The notes: generated by a model from the letters alone, not told the origin. Shown: positions 13,900 to 24,606, counted from the stretch's first letter. The stretch: DNA of 64,000 bases from Corallium rubrum (GCA_964035015.1 OZ035998.1:33844628-33908627); one strand, 5' to 3'. Made by a program: numbers and translations.

Positions 13900-16800
13900 C
13901 TGCCCCTACATATATGCAATATCTTCATACAACATGAATCCTGATTCCATGTTTTTTCTTTAGAGCATGTTGTGAAGGGCTCTTCAACTCTGCAGTGCTA
14001 GTACTGTAGTTGAATGTCAGACACTCTAATTTCTCTATACATTTTGGTACCATCCGCATATAACACACATTATAATTTGTCTAACCAACGATGTGATACA
14101 AACAATAATTTGGTTAAGGTTCTTATCTCAGAACCTTCGTTATTGGCTACTGTACACACGATTCAAGAACCAAGTAACAAAACAATTACTTCCAGCAGAT
14201 GCAAAAAGCCTAAACTATCTAAAATTAAAATAGCACATTTAAACGTTAGATCTCTCAAAAATAGAGAACATTTTATACAAGTTAAAGAAATAGTTATGAA
14301 GACAGACTTGGATATTTTCGCCGTGTCAGAATCATGGCTTAATACAACAGTTACAAATGCGGAAGTTGAAATAGAAGGCTACAAATTATCCAGATTGGAT
14401 CGGTTAAAGAAGATTGGAGGAGGTGTTTGCATATATACGCGAAAACCACTAAAAGCCAAAGTGCTAAAGGACCAAACTGAAATTTCTGAAACTGGTTTCC
14501 ATCAACTGTGGTTGCAAGTACAACATAAGAAGATTAAATCCTTTCTCTTGTGTGTTGTTTACAGACCGCCCGATTGTCCTTTGTCATGTTTCACTGACAA
14601 CTTTATGCCACAAGTTTCGCAGGCTTTATTACTAGGAAAAGAAATAATAGTTCTTGGTGATTTAAACTGCAACATGTTAAAATTGGGACCTGAATCTAGA
14701 GCCTTAATGGAAGTTTGTTTAAACCTAAATTTTACGCAACTGATCAAACAGCCAACAAGAGTAACCGCCCAATCTGAAACACTGGTAGATATCATTTTGA
14801 CATCAAATCCAACCTTGGTTATTGAAAGTGGTGTAAAAGAAACTTTCATCAGTGATCATTTTTTGATATATTCAACATTGAATTTGAAAATGCCTAAACC
14901 TCAGACTGCTTATATCACCTCAAGAAGCTATAAACAATACGATCCTGTTCGATTTATTGAAGACTTAAAACAGGTTTCCTGGAATGATATGTCTTGTATC
15001 ACAGATGTTGATCAAAAGTTGTACTGTTTCAATAGTCATTTCCAAAAAGTGCTAAATATCCATGCTCCTGTAAAAACAATGAAAGTCAGATATCGCCAGT
15101 GTTCATTTGTAAATGACGAAATCAAGAGATCTATGCGTGTTAGAGATAGATTACATAAACGCGCTCGTCAAACTCGTGACCCAAAAGATTGGGAATGCTT
15201 TCGTTTGTCACGTGACTCTATCAAGAAAAGATTGAAGGAAGCTGAAAGAGTCTACGTGAAAAATGAATTTGACAATAATAAGACCAGAAATTCAATGTGG
15301 AAAACTATCCGTCAATGTTTACCTCGGAAAGAAAAAGCAAAACCTACATACACAAAGGATATTGATACTTTGGCACACGAGTTTAATAAATTTTTCACCA
15401 CCGTCGGAGAAAGAGCATCCGAAGCTTCCAAAGATCTTGCTGTGAAACACGATCTTCCAGTAAATTGTTACCAACCAATGCTTCAGGATATTCCTAAAGA
15501 TGGTGATTTATTTTACTTTAAACATGTATCGTGTAGCGAGGTAAGAAAGATAGTAATGTCATTTCCATCAAACAAAGCACCTGGACATGACAAGGTTTCA
15601 ATGGCAGTTATTAAAGACGCACTTCCATGTATCCTCCCTATTTTAACTGATATTGTTAACAGTTCGCTGCAGTCATCCATATTCCCGAATGAATGGAAAT
15701 TTGCTGAGACTATTCCTCTAATTAAAGACAAAGAAGATAACCACGAATTAGCGAACAATAATCGTCCGGTCTCGTTGTTACCGGCAGCTTCTAAAATATG
15801 TGAACGCATAGCCTTGAAACAATTTACAGAATACCTGACCATAAAAAAAAGGCTGACCACGCATCAAAGTGGAAATAAGAAACTTCATTCCACAGAAACT
15901 TTAAATATATGTATAACTGACACAATTCTGTCTTCCATGGATAAAGGGAAACTGACAGCTCTTGTTCTACTTGATTTATCAAAAGCCTTTGATAGCATTA
16001 ATCATTCAATACTCTTGGAAAAATTGAAAATTCATGGTGTATCTGCCGAAGCAACACAGTGGTTTAAAAGTTATCTATCAGACAGGAGTCAATCCGTCCG
16101 TATTGGGTCTGTTTTGTCTACAGCACTCCCCATAACTCATGGTGTACCACAGGGTTCGATTTTGGGACCCATATTATTTAACATTTATATAAATGATTTA
16201 CCAACTATACCAAGAGTTTGTGACTTGGAATCCTTCGTGGATGACTCAAAGCTTTTACTATCCTTCTTTATTAATAATGCTGAAGCCTCTTCAAATTCTA
16301 TATCAGAGGACCTTCAGAGAGTAGCCGCTTGGTGCTGCGCAAATTGTCTACTAATGAATCCAAATAAAACAAAGCTTCTTTTGTTAGGCACGCGTCAAAT
16401 GCTGAACCAGGTTCCAGAAAACTTTCATGTTACTCTTCTTGGAAAGCAGATATTTCCAGTCTTATTGGCTAAGGACTTGGGAATTATCCTTGATGCATCA
16501 ATGACGTTTGATGAGCATGTCACAAATGTAGTTTCCTCGTGTATTGCTGGATTGTGTCAAATCAATAGAGCAAAGCACATATTTGACAAACAAACTTTAA
16601 TGAACATAATAAACGCTTTGATTTTTAGCAAATTGTATTATGGTTCTACAATATGGTCGAACACTTCCTTGAAAAATGTAAAGAAGCTCCAACTTGTACA
16701 GAATTTTGCAGCTAGAATAGTCAGCGGCTCAAATAAATACGAGCATATTACACCAGTTTTGCGACAATTGAATTGGCTTCCAGTTAGCTATATGTTACAA

Positions 16801-17217
16801 TTTAGAGACTTGGTTATGAGTTTTCGATGTGTAAATAATTTAGCTCCAGAGTACCTGTGCAATAAATTTAAGAGACGATCGGCTGTACATGATCTCCATA
16901 CTAGGAACAATAATGAACTTGATATTCCATTTTTCAAAACTGCATCGGGACAAAGAACATTTGTTTATCGTGCAACTCGATTATGGAATAATGTAAATAC
17001 CAAAGTTAAAGACTCGACAGATACCAGTATTTTGACTTTTAAGAAACAAATGAAACTCCACCTTTTTAATGAATTTTTAAATACTTGAAATAATAACTGC
17101 GATTGCAAATTTGTAAATATACTTTTTTTTAACTTACATATTTTACATTTTATATTGTAATTAGATGCTGAAAAGCCATGTAATTGGAGCATTTAATAAA
17201 GTATAATAATAATAAAA
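13900..17217 (+). mobile_element. CR1/Rex1-like LINE, near full length
   Basis: Contains the 14014-17088 ORF and a short AT-rich 3' UTR ending AATAAAGTATAATAATAATAAAA (17196-17217), which combines a polyA-like signal with a LINE microsatellite tail. The 5' end is not defined by a TSD and 13900 is approximate. Confidence 0.75.
14014..17088 (+). CDS. LINE ORF2: APE endonuclease-reverse transcriptase, uninterrupted (1024 aa)
   Basis: One open frame of 1024 codons. Residues ~70-300 are an AP-endonuclease domain (IAHLNVRSLKNREHF, SESWLN, GGGVCIY, VVYRPPD, GDLNCNM, ISDHFLIYS). Residues ~520-790 are the reverse transcriptase: FPSNKAPGHDKVS, RPVSLLPAASKICE, LDLSKAFDSINHS, GVPQGSILGPILFN and the catalytic box ESFVDDSKL (FVDD in place of the common YADD). 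The C-terminus has the QRTFVYRATRLWNNV form seen in CR1/Rex1/L2 LINEs. It encodes the nicking and reverse-transcription activities for target-primed insertion. There is no frameshift or internal stop, so the copy is young. The Met is the first in frame; an upstream ORF1 was not seen. Confidence 0.93.
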   Translation: MSDTLISLYILVPSAYNTHYNLSNQRCDTNNNLVKVLISEPSLLATVHTIQEPSNKTITSSRCKKPKLSKIKIAHLNVRSLKNREHFIQVKEIVMKTDLDIFAVSESWLNTTVTNAEVEIEGYKLSRLDRLKKIGGGVCIYTRKPLKAKVLKDQTEISETGFHQLWLQVQHKKIKSFLLCVVYRPPDCPLSCFTDNFMPQVSQALLLGKEIIVLGDLNCNMLKLGPESRALMEVCLNLNFTQLIKQPTRVTAQSETLVDIILTSNPTLVIESGVKETFISDHFLIYSTLNLKMPKPQTAYITSRSYKQYDPVRFIEDLKQVSWNDMSCITDVDQKLYCFNSHFQKVLNIHAPVKTMKVRYRQCSFVNDEIKRSMRVRDRLHKRARQTRDPKDWECFRLSRDSIKKRLKEAERVYVKNEFDNNKTRNSMWKTIRQCLPRKEKAKPTYTKDIDTLAHEFNKFFTTVGERASEASKDLAVKHDLPVNCYQPMLQDIPKDGDLFYFKHVSCSEVRKIVMSFPSNKAPGHDKVSMAVIKDALPCILPILTDIVNSSLQSSIFPNEWKFAETIPLIKDKEDNHELANNNRPVSLLPAASKICERIALKQFTEYLTIKKRLTTHQSGNKKLHSTETLNICITDTILSSMDKGKLTALVLLDLSKAFDSINHSILLEKLKIHGVSAEATQWFKSYLSDRSQSVRIGSVLSTALPITHGVPQGSILGPILFNIYINDLPTIPRVCDLESFVDDSKLLLSFFINNAEASSNSISEDLQRVAAWCCANCLLMNPNKTKLLLLGTRQMLNQVPENFHVTLLGKQIFPVLLAKDLGIILDASMTFDEHVTNVVSSCIAGLCQINRAKHIFDKQTLMNIINALIFSKLYYGSTIWSNTSLKNVKKLQLVQNFAARIVSGSNKYEHITPVLRQLNWLPVSYMLQFRDLVMSFRCVNNLAPEYLCNKFKRRSAVHDLHTRNNNELDIPFFKTASGQRTFVYRATRLWNNVNTKVKDSTDTSILTFKKQMKLHLFNEFLNT

Positions 17218-17259
17218 CACACACTCGGCTGCTGATGTTATAATGGCCAATATGTTACT

Positions 17260-17594
17260 GTATATATATTTGTGAAATTCATTACTAATTCATGAGTTTT
17301 GCAGCCAATCCAATTTCAGAAATTACGTCACATGTATACCCCTGTAAACCCCATACAAACTAAAACCAATTATGCTAATTAGTTACAACCACTAGTGGAT
17401 GTATACTCTTCTGATACAACCACTAGTGCTTGTAACTAATTAGCATCTCAATATCCCAAAGGGATTTTTACTATTTATTCATTTCACAAGTTGTTTACAA
17501 CACTCGCGTCCTTGTTGTATTGAATATACAATCACTCGCCTTCGGCTCGTGATTGTATAATTCAATACAACACGGCCGCTCGTGTTGTAAACAT

Positions 17595-17633
<39 letters not shown>

Positions 17634-18293
17634 GAAATTCATTAATAATTCATGAGCGTTGCAGCCAATCCAATTTCAGAAATTACGTCACATGTATACC
17701 CTGTAAACCCCATACAAACTAAAACCAATGATGCTAATTAGTTACAACCACTAGTGGATGTATACTCTTCTGATACAACCACTAGTGCTTGTAACTAATT
17801 AGCATCTCAATATCCCAAAGGGATTTTTACTATATACTCGCGGCCGTATTGTATTGAATAGACAATCACTCGCCTTCGGCTCGTGATTGTATATTCAATA
17901 CAACAAGGACGCGAGTGTTGTAAACATTACATATATATATATATATATATATATATGTAATGTTTACAACACGAGCGGCCGTGTTGTATTGAATATACAA
18001 TCACGAGCCGAAGGCGAGTGATTGTATATTCAATACAACAAGGACGCGAGTGTTGTAAACAACTTGTGAAATGAATAAATAGTAAAAATCCCTTTGGGAT
18101 ATTGAGATGCTAATTAGTTACAAGCACTAGTGGTTGTATCAGAAGAGTATACATCCACTAGTGGTTGTAACTAATTAGCATCATTGGTTTTAGTTTGTAT
18201 GGGGTTTACAGGGGTATACATGTGACGTAATTTCTGAAATTGGATTGGCTGCAAAACTCATGAATTAGTAATGAATTTCACAAATATATATAT
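17260..18293. repeat. Three-copy MITE cluster forming a long palindrome
   Basis: Three ~300-335-bp copies of one element: 17270-17600 (+), 17630-17931 (+, with an internal deletion) and 17957-18293 (inverted). Copies 2 and 3 face each other across an (AT)n centre. Each unit starts TTGTGAAATTCATTA and contains an internal hairpin CTCGCCTTCGGCTCG and the near-palindrome AACCACTAGTGG. No coding potential. Confidence 0.9.
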
Positions 18294-18433
18294 ATATATA
18301 TATATTTTATATCAGGAAAAACGTCATGTTTGAAATATAGCGTTCATAAGATTTTCTACGCAGCTATTTTTTGTTGACAATTTTTGGCCGGTTATTTTTG
18401 TTGTCACTCTGCATTGTTTAGTTGTGTGCCTAA

Positions 18434-18690
18434 AGCCTGGTTTCCATATAATCGCTACGCTGCGATCGCTCAAAAATTAACTCGGCGATCGCAACGATAT
18501 CAACAATCATGTCGCTGTTTCCATATGATCGCTAAGGCGGCCATTGTTTTAATGGTCCACTGGGATGCAAAAATCGCCACAAAACGCAAGATAGAACAGT
18601 ATCTCGGCGATCGTGGCGATCACGATCGCAGGGATCGTTGCGTCAATGGTTTCCATTCGCTACGATCGCTGCGATCGCCAAAGATCATTT
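18434..18690. mobile_element. GCGATCGC-rich MITE scrap (Harbinger-like)
   Basis: Begins AGCCTGGTTTCCATATAATCGC after a TAA, the same end style as the complete element at 49672-50249, and is packed with CGATCGC/GCGATCG words. The right terminus is missing or fused into the duplicated segment. Confidence 0.5.
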
Positions 18691-18710
18691 TTCAGGGAGG
18701 AAAGGGTGTC

Positions 18711-18772
18711 TAGCCTGTGTTCCAGTCCACTGCGCTAAGCGACAGCGTAGCGCAGTGGACTGGAACAGGCTA
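18711..18772. mobile_element. 62-bp hairpin micro-MITE with TSD and preserved empty site
   Basis: Inverted ends TAGCCTGTGTTCCAGTCC... and ...GGACTGGAACAGGCTA pair over ~25 bp around an AGCGACAGCG loop. AGGGTGTC lies immediately on both sides (18703-18710 and 18773-18780; 9 bp if an A is counted). The paralogous segment has the sequence once, at 26611-26618, without the insert. Confidence 0.88.
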
Positions 18773-19419
18773 AGGGTGTCGTGTCGTTGATGACCGGTCA
18801 TGACCAAATTCCTGCTGGCATTCCCATCAACCATTGCGCGTGCTCTACGCTAGTTCCCTGGCTTCACAAACGCCGAACAAATATTTTCCTAAAAATTATA
18901 AGAAGAGCCTGCAGGTGGAGGAAGCAGACCAAATTCATTGAAATTTTGCATTAATTGTATTTCCGATGAATATGGATCAACCGGGAACGGGGTTGAAGTA
19001 CTGTATATAGTAACAAATTGCCAATTACCAATTTGTTCTCATGGTCGTATAAATACCACTGATCCACGATCGGAAACGCTAGAAAATCGGCCACTTTCAT
19101 GGGGCAGTTCGCAGCCCACGTGCGTGCTGGCGCAAGTGAGTTTCGTGGCGGGTTCGTACATCGCGAAAATTCCACGAGTTGTCAACAAACCGTATTCTAT
19201 GGCAAGCCCAACCTTCGTGCTATGCGCTCGGAAATATGGTCGAGCGACGATTTTGAGCGGAGATGTTTGACTTTGAGTTCGGTGTGTCCTCGCGCCTGTC
19301 GGCCGTGTTATTGATGACGTTTACACGCAAGATATTCGTTCTACGCATGCGTAGCTAATACATTTTAGCCTGCATGCAGGCACTTCCCGCCCGTGTAATT
19401 TAGGGATTTTGGTCAAAAA

Positions 19420-19646
19420 ATGATAGGCATACATGAAGTATTGCGTGTCCTGGTTGTACATTTTGGTTGGAAAACTGAAAAAGAGATGAAAGCAAATGGG
19501 AGAGAAAGATTTGAGATTGAAAGCGAAGAATCTCATGCAAAGAGAATGAAAGTGGACGATAAACATTTGTTGATCAACGACTTCATTCTTGACGAGAAAT
19601 TCAAAGCTGAATTCAAAGAAGCTCTCAGGTTTGTGACAAATTATTA
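19420..19646 (+). CDS. Exon-like ORF of unknown function in copy A
   Basis: Encodes MKANGRERFEIESEESHAKR and then MKVDDKHLLINDFILDEKFK with a charged helix-like run, followed by a plausible donor (CTCTCAG/GTTTGT, near 19629). The same frame survives in copy B at about 27345-27496. Downstream exons were not found, and the TTAA transposon sits about 65 bp after the donor. It may be a first exon, or part of a duplicated gene fragment. I do not recognise it. Confidence 0.4.
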
Positions 19647-19695
19647 AAATACATTTAATATTTGCTTACAGTGACAAAATACTTTAATAATTTAA

Positions 19696-22600
19696 GGCGG
19701 GGGTACACATGAATTTTGAGTTTTTTGGCTAATTTTTTTTTTTGTTTTATGTGAAGCTTTAAACCCTTAAGAAACATGGGGTAGATGTTTTATGGCCATA
19801 TTATAATTTACAGCATGTTTTTAGGCTGTTTTATAAGCATTGGCAACTTGGTTGCTATGACAACCTGCTTGTTATGATGTTGTTTTCTTCTGTTTTCTTA
19901 TTTGAAATGCCAATCAGACATTCACGATTTACATTTCTGACTACATGAAGTTCTCCATGATGCACACACGCTACTGAGCGCTGATGTGGAGCTATGTGGG
20001 CCCGTTTCAAAGCTTTCGAATCTCTCCATGCCAAAGACTCAGAATAATTTTATATTTCAAGAAGGAAAGTGTGCTTGCTTGTTGTATTTTTTGCTGCTAT
20101 GGTTGGAGAAAAGCAGAGAAACGTATACAGGAGGAAGAGAAAAGGAAAGCCGTTTGCTGGAGTGCGATACACCAAAACTCCGATCGACATAACCGAGGAT
20201 CATGATCATGATGAGGAAAGTGCGACCCAAGGTGAAGGGAAAGAGGGTTCGTTGAAAACTTCCGCTCTGAAACCAATTATTGGTGCATCCAGGAGAAAAT
20301 TAAACCCACCAGACTCCAATAAAATACCCGATCAGGCCATAGAGTACGAAGGAAAAGGCTATCGTCTCATAGACATAGCCAAATTTACGGCTTCAATCTC
20401 AGAAGCACATGTTTGTGATGAAGGTAAGAAAGTTTGTGTTTTCTACACGTGTTCATCATGTTATGTTTACGTTTACTATAATTTAGAAATGCTTTTTATG
20501 ACAACCATGAAGACATTTTACTTTAATATTTTAGTTGTATATACACTTGCATGTTCTTGTTTTAAACACTATTCCATTCTGATTGTAATATGGACTATAT
20601 ACTAGAGTATAACCATTGAACTATCAGTCTATCAACTATGCTATTTATTAATTCGTTTCCCCTAAATAATGACCTTTAATCAATTTTTAGGCAGCTTGAA
20701 TATCCAGGAAAATATGTCAAAAAGACGAGGTTTGATGGCTTGCCTCTCGGCTAGTTGCTCTTCATGTGAAGAGGAATCTGGTTTGGAGACATCTTCATCC
20801 ATAACAGCAAGAGGTAATTCTGCTGATGTAAACCGCCGTGCGGTGTACCACTCAATAGAGACTGGTGGTGGCTATGAAAGTCTGGTAACATTCTGCAGTA
20901 TCATGAATATGCCTTGTATAAATAAGACAGCCTATTATCAACATTTAGAAACAATTGTAGATGCTCTCGAAGTAGAGGCAAAACAAGAAATGAAACAGGC
21001 TGCACAAAAGGTCAGAGAGGTAATTTTAAAAGAAAATGGTTGTGAAGATCAGGATTCTATTGTGGATGTTGCAGTCAGCTTTGATGGTACCTGGGCTAAA
21101 AGAGGCTTTACATCTCTTACTGGCGTTGTATTTGCCATATCCGTGGACACTGGGGAAGTTCTCGATTACCATGTCATTTCAAAATCATGTCAGCGGTGCA
21201 CCTTAAAGAAGACACAGAGCAAGTCTGATGAAGAATTTGAAGAGTGGGAAATTGAACATGTCTTTTCTGGTGAATGTGACATAAATTTTAATGGTAGTTC
21301 CCCAGCTATGGAAGTGGAAGGTGCTAACATAATATGGAACAGGTCACTTGAACTACATAACATCAGATACAGGTGGATGGTATCTGACGGTGACAGCAAA
21401 TCCTTCAGTGCCATTGAGGATACATATGATGGGATCAAAGTGGAGAAGCTAGATTGTGTTGGCCATGTCCAAAAAAGAATGGGTAAGCATCTCCTGAAAT
21501 TAAAAGCTACAACAAAAGCCAAACTTGCTGATGGGAAGACAGTTGGAGGACGTGGCCGACTCACAGAAGCAAAAATTAAGCAAATTCAACGGTACTATGG
21601 CTTAGCGATACGGCAAAATACCCTGTCTACACCAAATCCAACTGACAAAGATGTTTCAGTTGCAGCTTACACAATGAAAAAGAACATAATAGCCCTTTTA
21701 CACCACTCTATTCAATCCAAAGACCCTGTAAAGCAGGCACCGTTTTTGTCCTCGTGGGGAACACTCTTGGTGCAAATGGCAGCAAGATCTTGCATTGGGA
21801 ACAGCCATGTTCAAAGGAGACGACTGTTTGCCACATGTTTTTCTGGAGCCATTGCAACCCACATTTATGGCTCTTAGTGATACCAAGCTGCTGGAAAGAT
21901 GTGTTCGAGGTAAAACGCAAAATAATAATGAGTGTATTAATTCATTGGTGTGGGCGCGGTGTCCTAAACATAAACATCATGGGATGAAGGTGGTACGATG
22001 TGCTGTTGCATCGGCAGTCTGCCACTTTCACAGTGGTGCAGCAAGTAGAGAGAGAGTCATGAAACGACTTCTTATACCAGCAGGTGAGTTCACGAGAAGA
22101 TCATCACTTATGAAAGACAATAAACGTATCAGGAAGTCAGACCATCAAATGGGTGAAAAACAGAAAAGGAGGCGCCAAGCAGAGCAACTCAGAAAAACAC
22201 ACCGAGAAGAAGCACTGAGGGAAGCTGAAGGGGTTACCTATGAAGCAGGAGGCTTCAATTGAGGAGGCTTAAATTGCTGGGATAACTTTTCGTTTCGTGA
22301 ATTACAATATAAACTATTTTTATTGACTTTGAATGTTGTTCGCTAATTTTAAAGTCGATTTTCTCAAACAATAGATTTCCGTGGTTGAGTAAGGATATCT
22401 CATAAAATATTTAATCAAATGAGCTGAAATTTGCTGTGCTGTTTCTCCCCTTGGTGTTTTGTATGATGAGCTCAACATTTTTTCATATCTTGTCTAGAAG
22501 TAATTTTATTGTAGTAAATATTTCCTGTAAAACATATGTGAAATTTGAAGTGCTGCTGCGGCCGATATTCACATCACACAAAAAAGTTGTGAGCTCATCA

Positions 22601-22883
22601 TGGACAATGATGCCAATACTACCTAGAACTGCAATAACTTTAAAAATTTGGGCAATTTACAACCAGATAGCTTTACTCATTCACCCCTTGGTTTTGCACA
22701 GCATGTGTCCAACTTACTCGGCCGGTGTTGGGTTACAAACAACTTTTGGAAAAAATGATCATGATTTTCGGAATCTGTAAATAATAAGCTTTCATCCCAT
22801 ATATAGTTTTATACTGTTATTGTGAATATTGTAGATCTTACAGTGATTTGAAAATACAGCATATTTTCATGTGTACCCCCGCC
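19696..22883 (+). mobile_element. Kolobok-type DNA transposon, 3188 bp, TTAA TSD
   Basis: Perfect 18-bp terminal inverted repeats GGCGGGGGTACACATGAA (19696-19713; inverted at 22866-22883) are flanked by TTAA at 19692-19695 and 22884-22887. The paralogous segment carries a single TTAA at 27557-27560 in otherwise matching flanks, confirming the exact insertion. The element contains one two-exon transposase gene and non-coding subterminal regions. TTAA TSDs with this DDE type fit Kolobok; piggyBac-type proteins look different. Confidence 0.92.
20099..22262 (+). CDS. DDE transposase (Mutator/Kolobok-like), two exons, one 1-bp frameshift
   Basis: Exon 1 is 20099-20423 (donor GTAAGA) and exon 2 is 20691-22262 (acceptor TTTTTAG), phase 1. 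The start ATG at 20099 precedes a basic N-terminus. Catalytic features are SFDGTW (first D, near 21080), SDGDSKSF (second D), CVGH between them and the last acid, and KTQNNNE (acid, in the frame used after 21750). The C-terminus is basic and coiled (RRRQAEQLRKTHREEALREA). A T5 run at 21743-21747 shifts the frame; with T4 the frame would be continuous and the coding length divisible by three (about 631 aa). This copy therefore probably makes a truncated protein unless the extra T is a sequence error. Confidence 0.88.
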
Positions 22884-22984
22884 TTAATAGTTACAGAACG
22901 CATTAAACCGTTTCTCTCTTCTGCTGAGTGAAATTGTCTGGCGTTAGCCAGAAGTTTGTAAGTGACAAATTTTCAATTTCCATT

Positions 22985-23297
22985 GAACCAGCAACTTATC
23001 TCACCCAGCATTGGGCCACCAGCCTTCCCACTTTTCATTTGCTTTATTGCCTTGTCCACATTCTACAACTCTATCCCAATCATTCCCTACATTCAGTAGC
23101 CGCTCCATATATTCTTTCCATATATTTTTTATCATCTCCGGTTTCACAACTATATTTCCACACAGGCTGTTTACTCCAACTATAACATCCTGCCTTTTTT
23201 CACCATCTGCTTTGCTATCTTGGACACAGGTCACTGTCCCTCCTCTGTATTGAGCATATCTCCAAAATATATCTTTCTTTTGTGCTGTTGAGCCTAC
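22985..23297 (-). mobile_element. RTE-like LINE fragment in copy A
   Basis: The minus strand encodes IKNIWKEYMERLLNVGNDWD, a linker segment found just before the reverse transcriptase in RTE-type LINE proteins. It matches 27665-27972 in the other duplicate but stops at GTTGAGCCT, where the duplication ends. Confidence 0.78.
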
Positions 23298-23614
23298 AAG
23301 AATACTTTATTGGCTCTATACTGTGGCGGTTTTAATTCCGTAAATTTTCACTTTCAGATGTTTTTCATGTCTTCTAAACAGCAAAAATAGTCACTTACCT
23401 TCTCACTTATCACAACTCGTTGTAGCGTGAAGATCGAGCCACTAGTTTGTGAGATATAGCGATTTTAGTGAAGCAACTCCGTATTTCGCCATTGCACTCC
23501 TTGAGCTTCGCAGACCTCGCGCATGCACACTTAAAAACGGCGACACTCCGAGCCCCAACCCTTCTGCTCAGTTCTTTATTCTGGGCCACGGTAGCGATCG
23601 AAGATTATAGAATA

Positions 23615-24340
23615 ATGTCCTCAAACGACGAATCAGTTGACTACACCAAGTCCTTTTCGTACGACGACGAGTTGGCCAAAGCCCGTTGGTACAACGAGGA
23701 TCTAAACAATGGCGGCTGGCGAGAAGTGAAAAAGGCCGAAAGTATTTATAAAGAAAAAATTACCGGCAATGCGTCAACCGTTTGGATAAAAACCTTCCCC
23801 GACAAGGATATTCCTATAAAGCTGCTGTTCAAATACGACCTTCCATTGTCGGCCGAGCAATTCATAGAAGTGCTCAGCCCAAGAAACCTGGAGTACCGAA
23901 AAAAGTGGGACAAAGCTTTGGTCGCCCACGACATTCTTGAAGAATATCCCGATGAAGGCGGTTATATTGTTACCAACGTAACTGAACTGCCGTGGCCGCT
24001 AAGTGATCGAGAGTTTGTTCTGTTCTTACCACCCACCAAGGAAATAGAATGGTATGGCAAACGGGCCTTTATAGTTGTATATGTGAACGCGTCGCATCCA
24101 TCAAGGCCAGCTAATGTAGGTGGTTATGTGCGAGCAACAAACGGTGGTCAGTTTTTCATTGTCATACCCGACGAGAAAGATCCAAAGAATGCCTGTAGTG
24201 TGTTTGGTTTATCACATAACAACTTCAACGGGTGGCTACCGTCTACGGAATGGCTGCTTTCACGTGCCGTTCCGAAAACTTTCACGAGTTTTTTTAATAG
24301 CCTGGTTGAAGGACACAAATTGTACTTCGTCAATAAATAG
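23615..24340 (+). CDS. START-domain lipid-transfer protein (241 aa, single exon)
   Basis: The protein starts MSSNDESVDYTKSFSYDDE; this ATG is preferred because the 49 codons upstream in frame are low-similarity and lack START features. The START fold spans ~residues 25-240: NNGGWREVKKAESIYK, a β-rich core (STVWIKTFP), NLEYRKKWDKAL, then ELPWPLSDREFV and near the end GWLPSTEWLLSRAVPKTFT, which forms the C-terminal lid helix. START proteins bind a single lipid or sterol in a cavity and move it between membranes. Closest in style to the PCTP/STARD2-STARD10 group, but the ligand cannot be read from sequence. No signal peptide, so cytosolic. It lacks introns, unlike the neighbouring host genes, so a retrocopy origin is possible. 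A polyA signal follows at 24607. Confidence 0.88.
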   Translation: MSSNDESVDYTKSFSYDDELAKARWYNEDLNNGGWREVKKAESIYKEKITGNASTVWIKTFPDKDIPIKLLFKYDLPLSAEQFIEVLSPRNLEYRKKWDKALVAHDILEEYPDEGGYIVTNVTELPWPLSDREFVLFLPPTKEIEWYGKRAFIVVYVNASHPSRPANVGGYVRATNGGQFFIVIPDEKDPKNACSVFGLSHNNFNGWLPSTEWLLSRAVPKTFTSFFNSLVEGHKLYFVNK

Positions 24341-24606
24341 ATAAGAGACTCATGATTGTGAAACACTGACTATATAAAAAGCCCGATTGACACTAGCATG
24401 TCCGGCTCGAGCATGTTTGAAATATAAACGTTATATCTATAAAGGTCTATAGAAGCAGAACGTATACACAAGCACTTCGTGGTCAATTGAACTCAACTCT
24501 GAACGCAAATATACAAAAGGACTGCGCTTGGGTACAACTAAAGTTGTTATTTTACTGTATATCTAAACTTTTTCTGCAATGTGTAAATACTGAAGAAAAT
24601 CTTCTA

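Larger units (their letters stand above)
18525..23297. repeat. Segmental duplication, copy A (filled)
   Basis: Collinear with 26423-27972 once the 3188-bp transposon (19696-22883) and the 62-bp hairpin insert (18711-18772) are removed. Shared landmarks include the GATCGC block, GGCATTCCCATCAAC, the exon-like ORF with AAAGCAAATGGGAGAGAAAG and the reversed LINE fragment. Small indels separate the copies, for example a ~32-bp AACAAATTG/CAATTTGTT palindrome near 19012-19044 present only in A. Confidence 0.9.
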
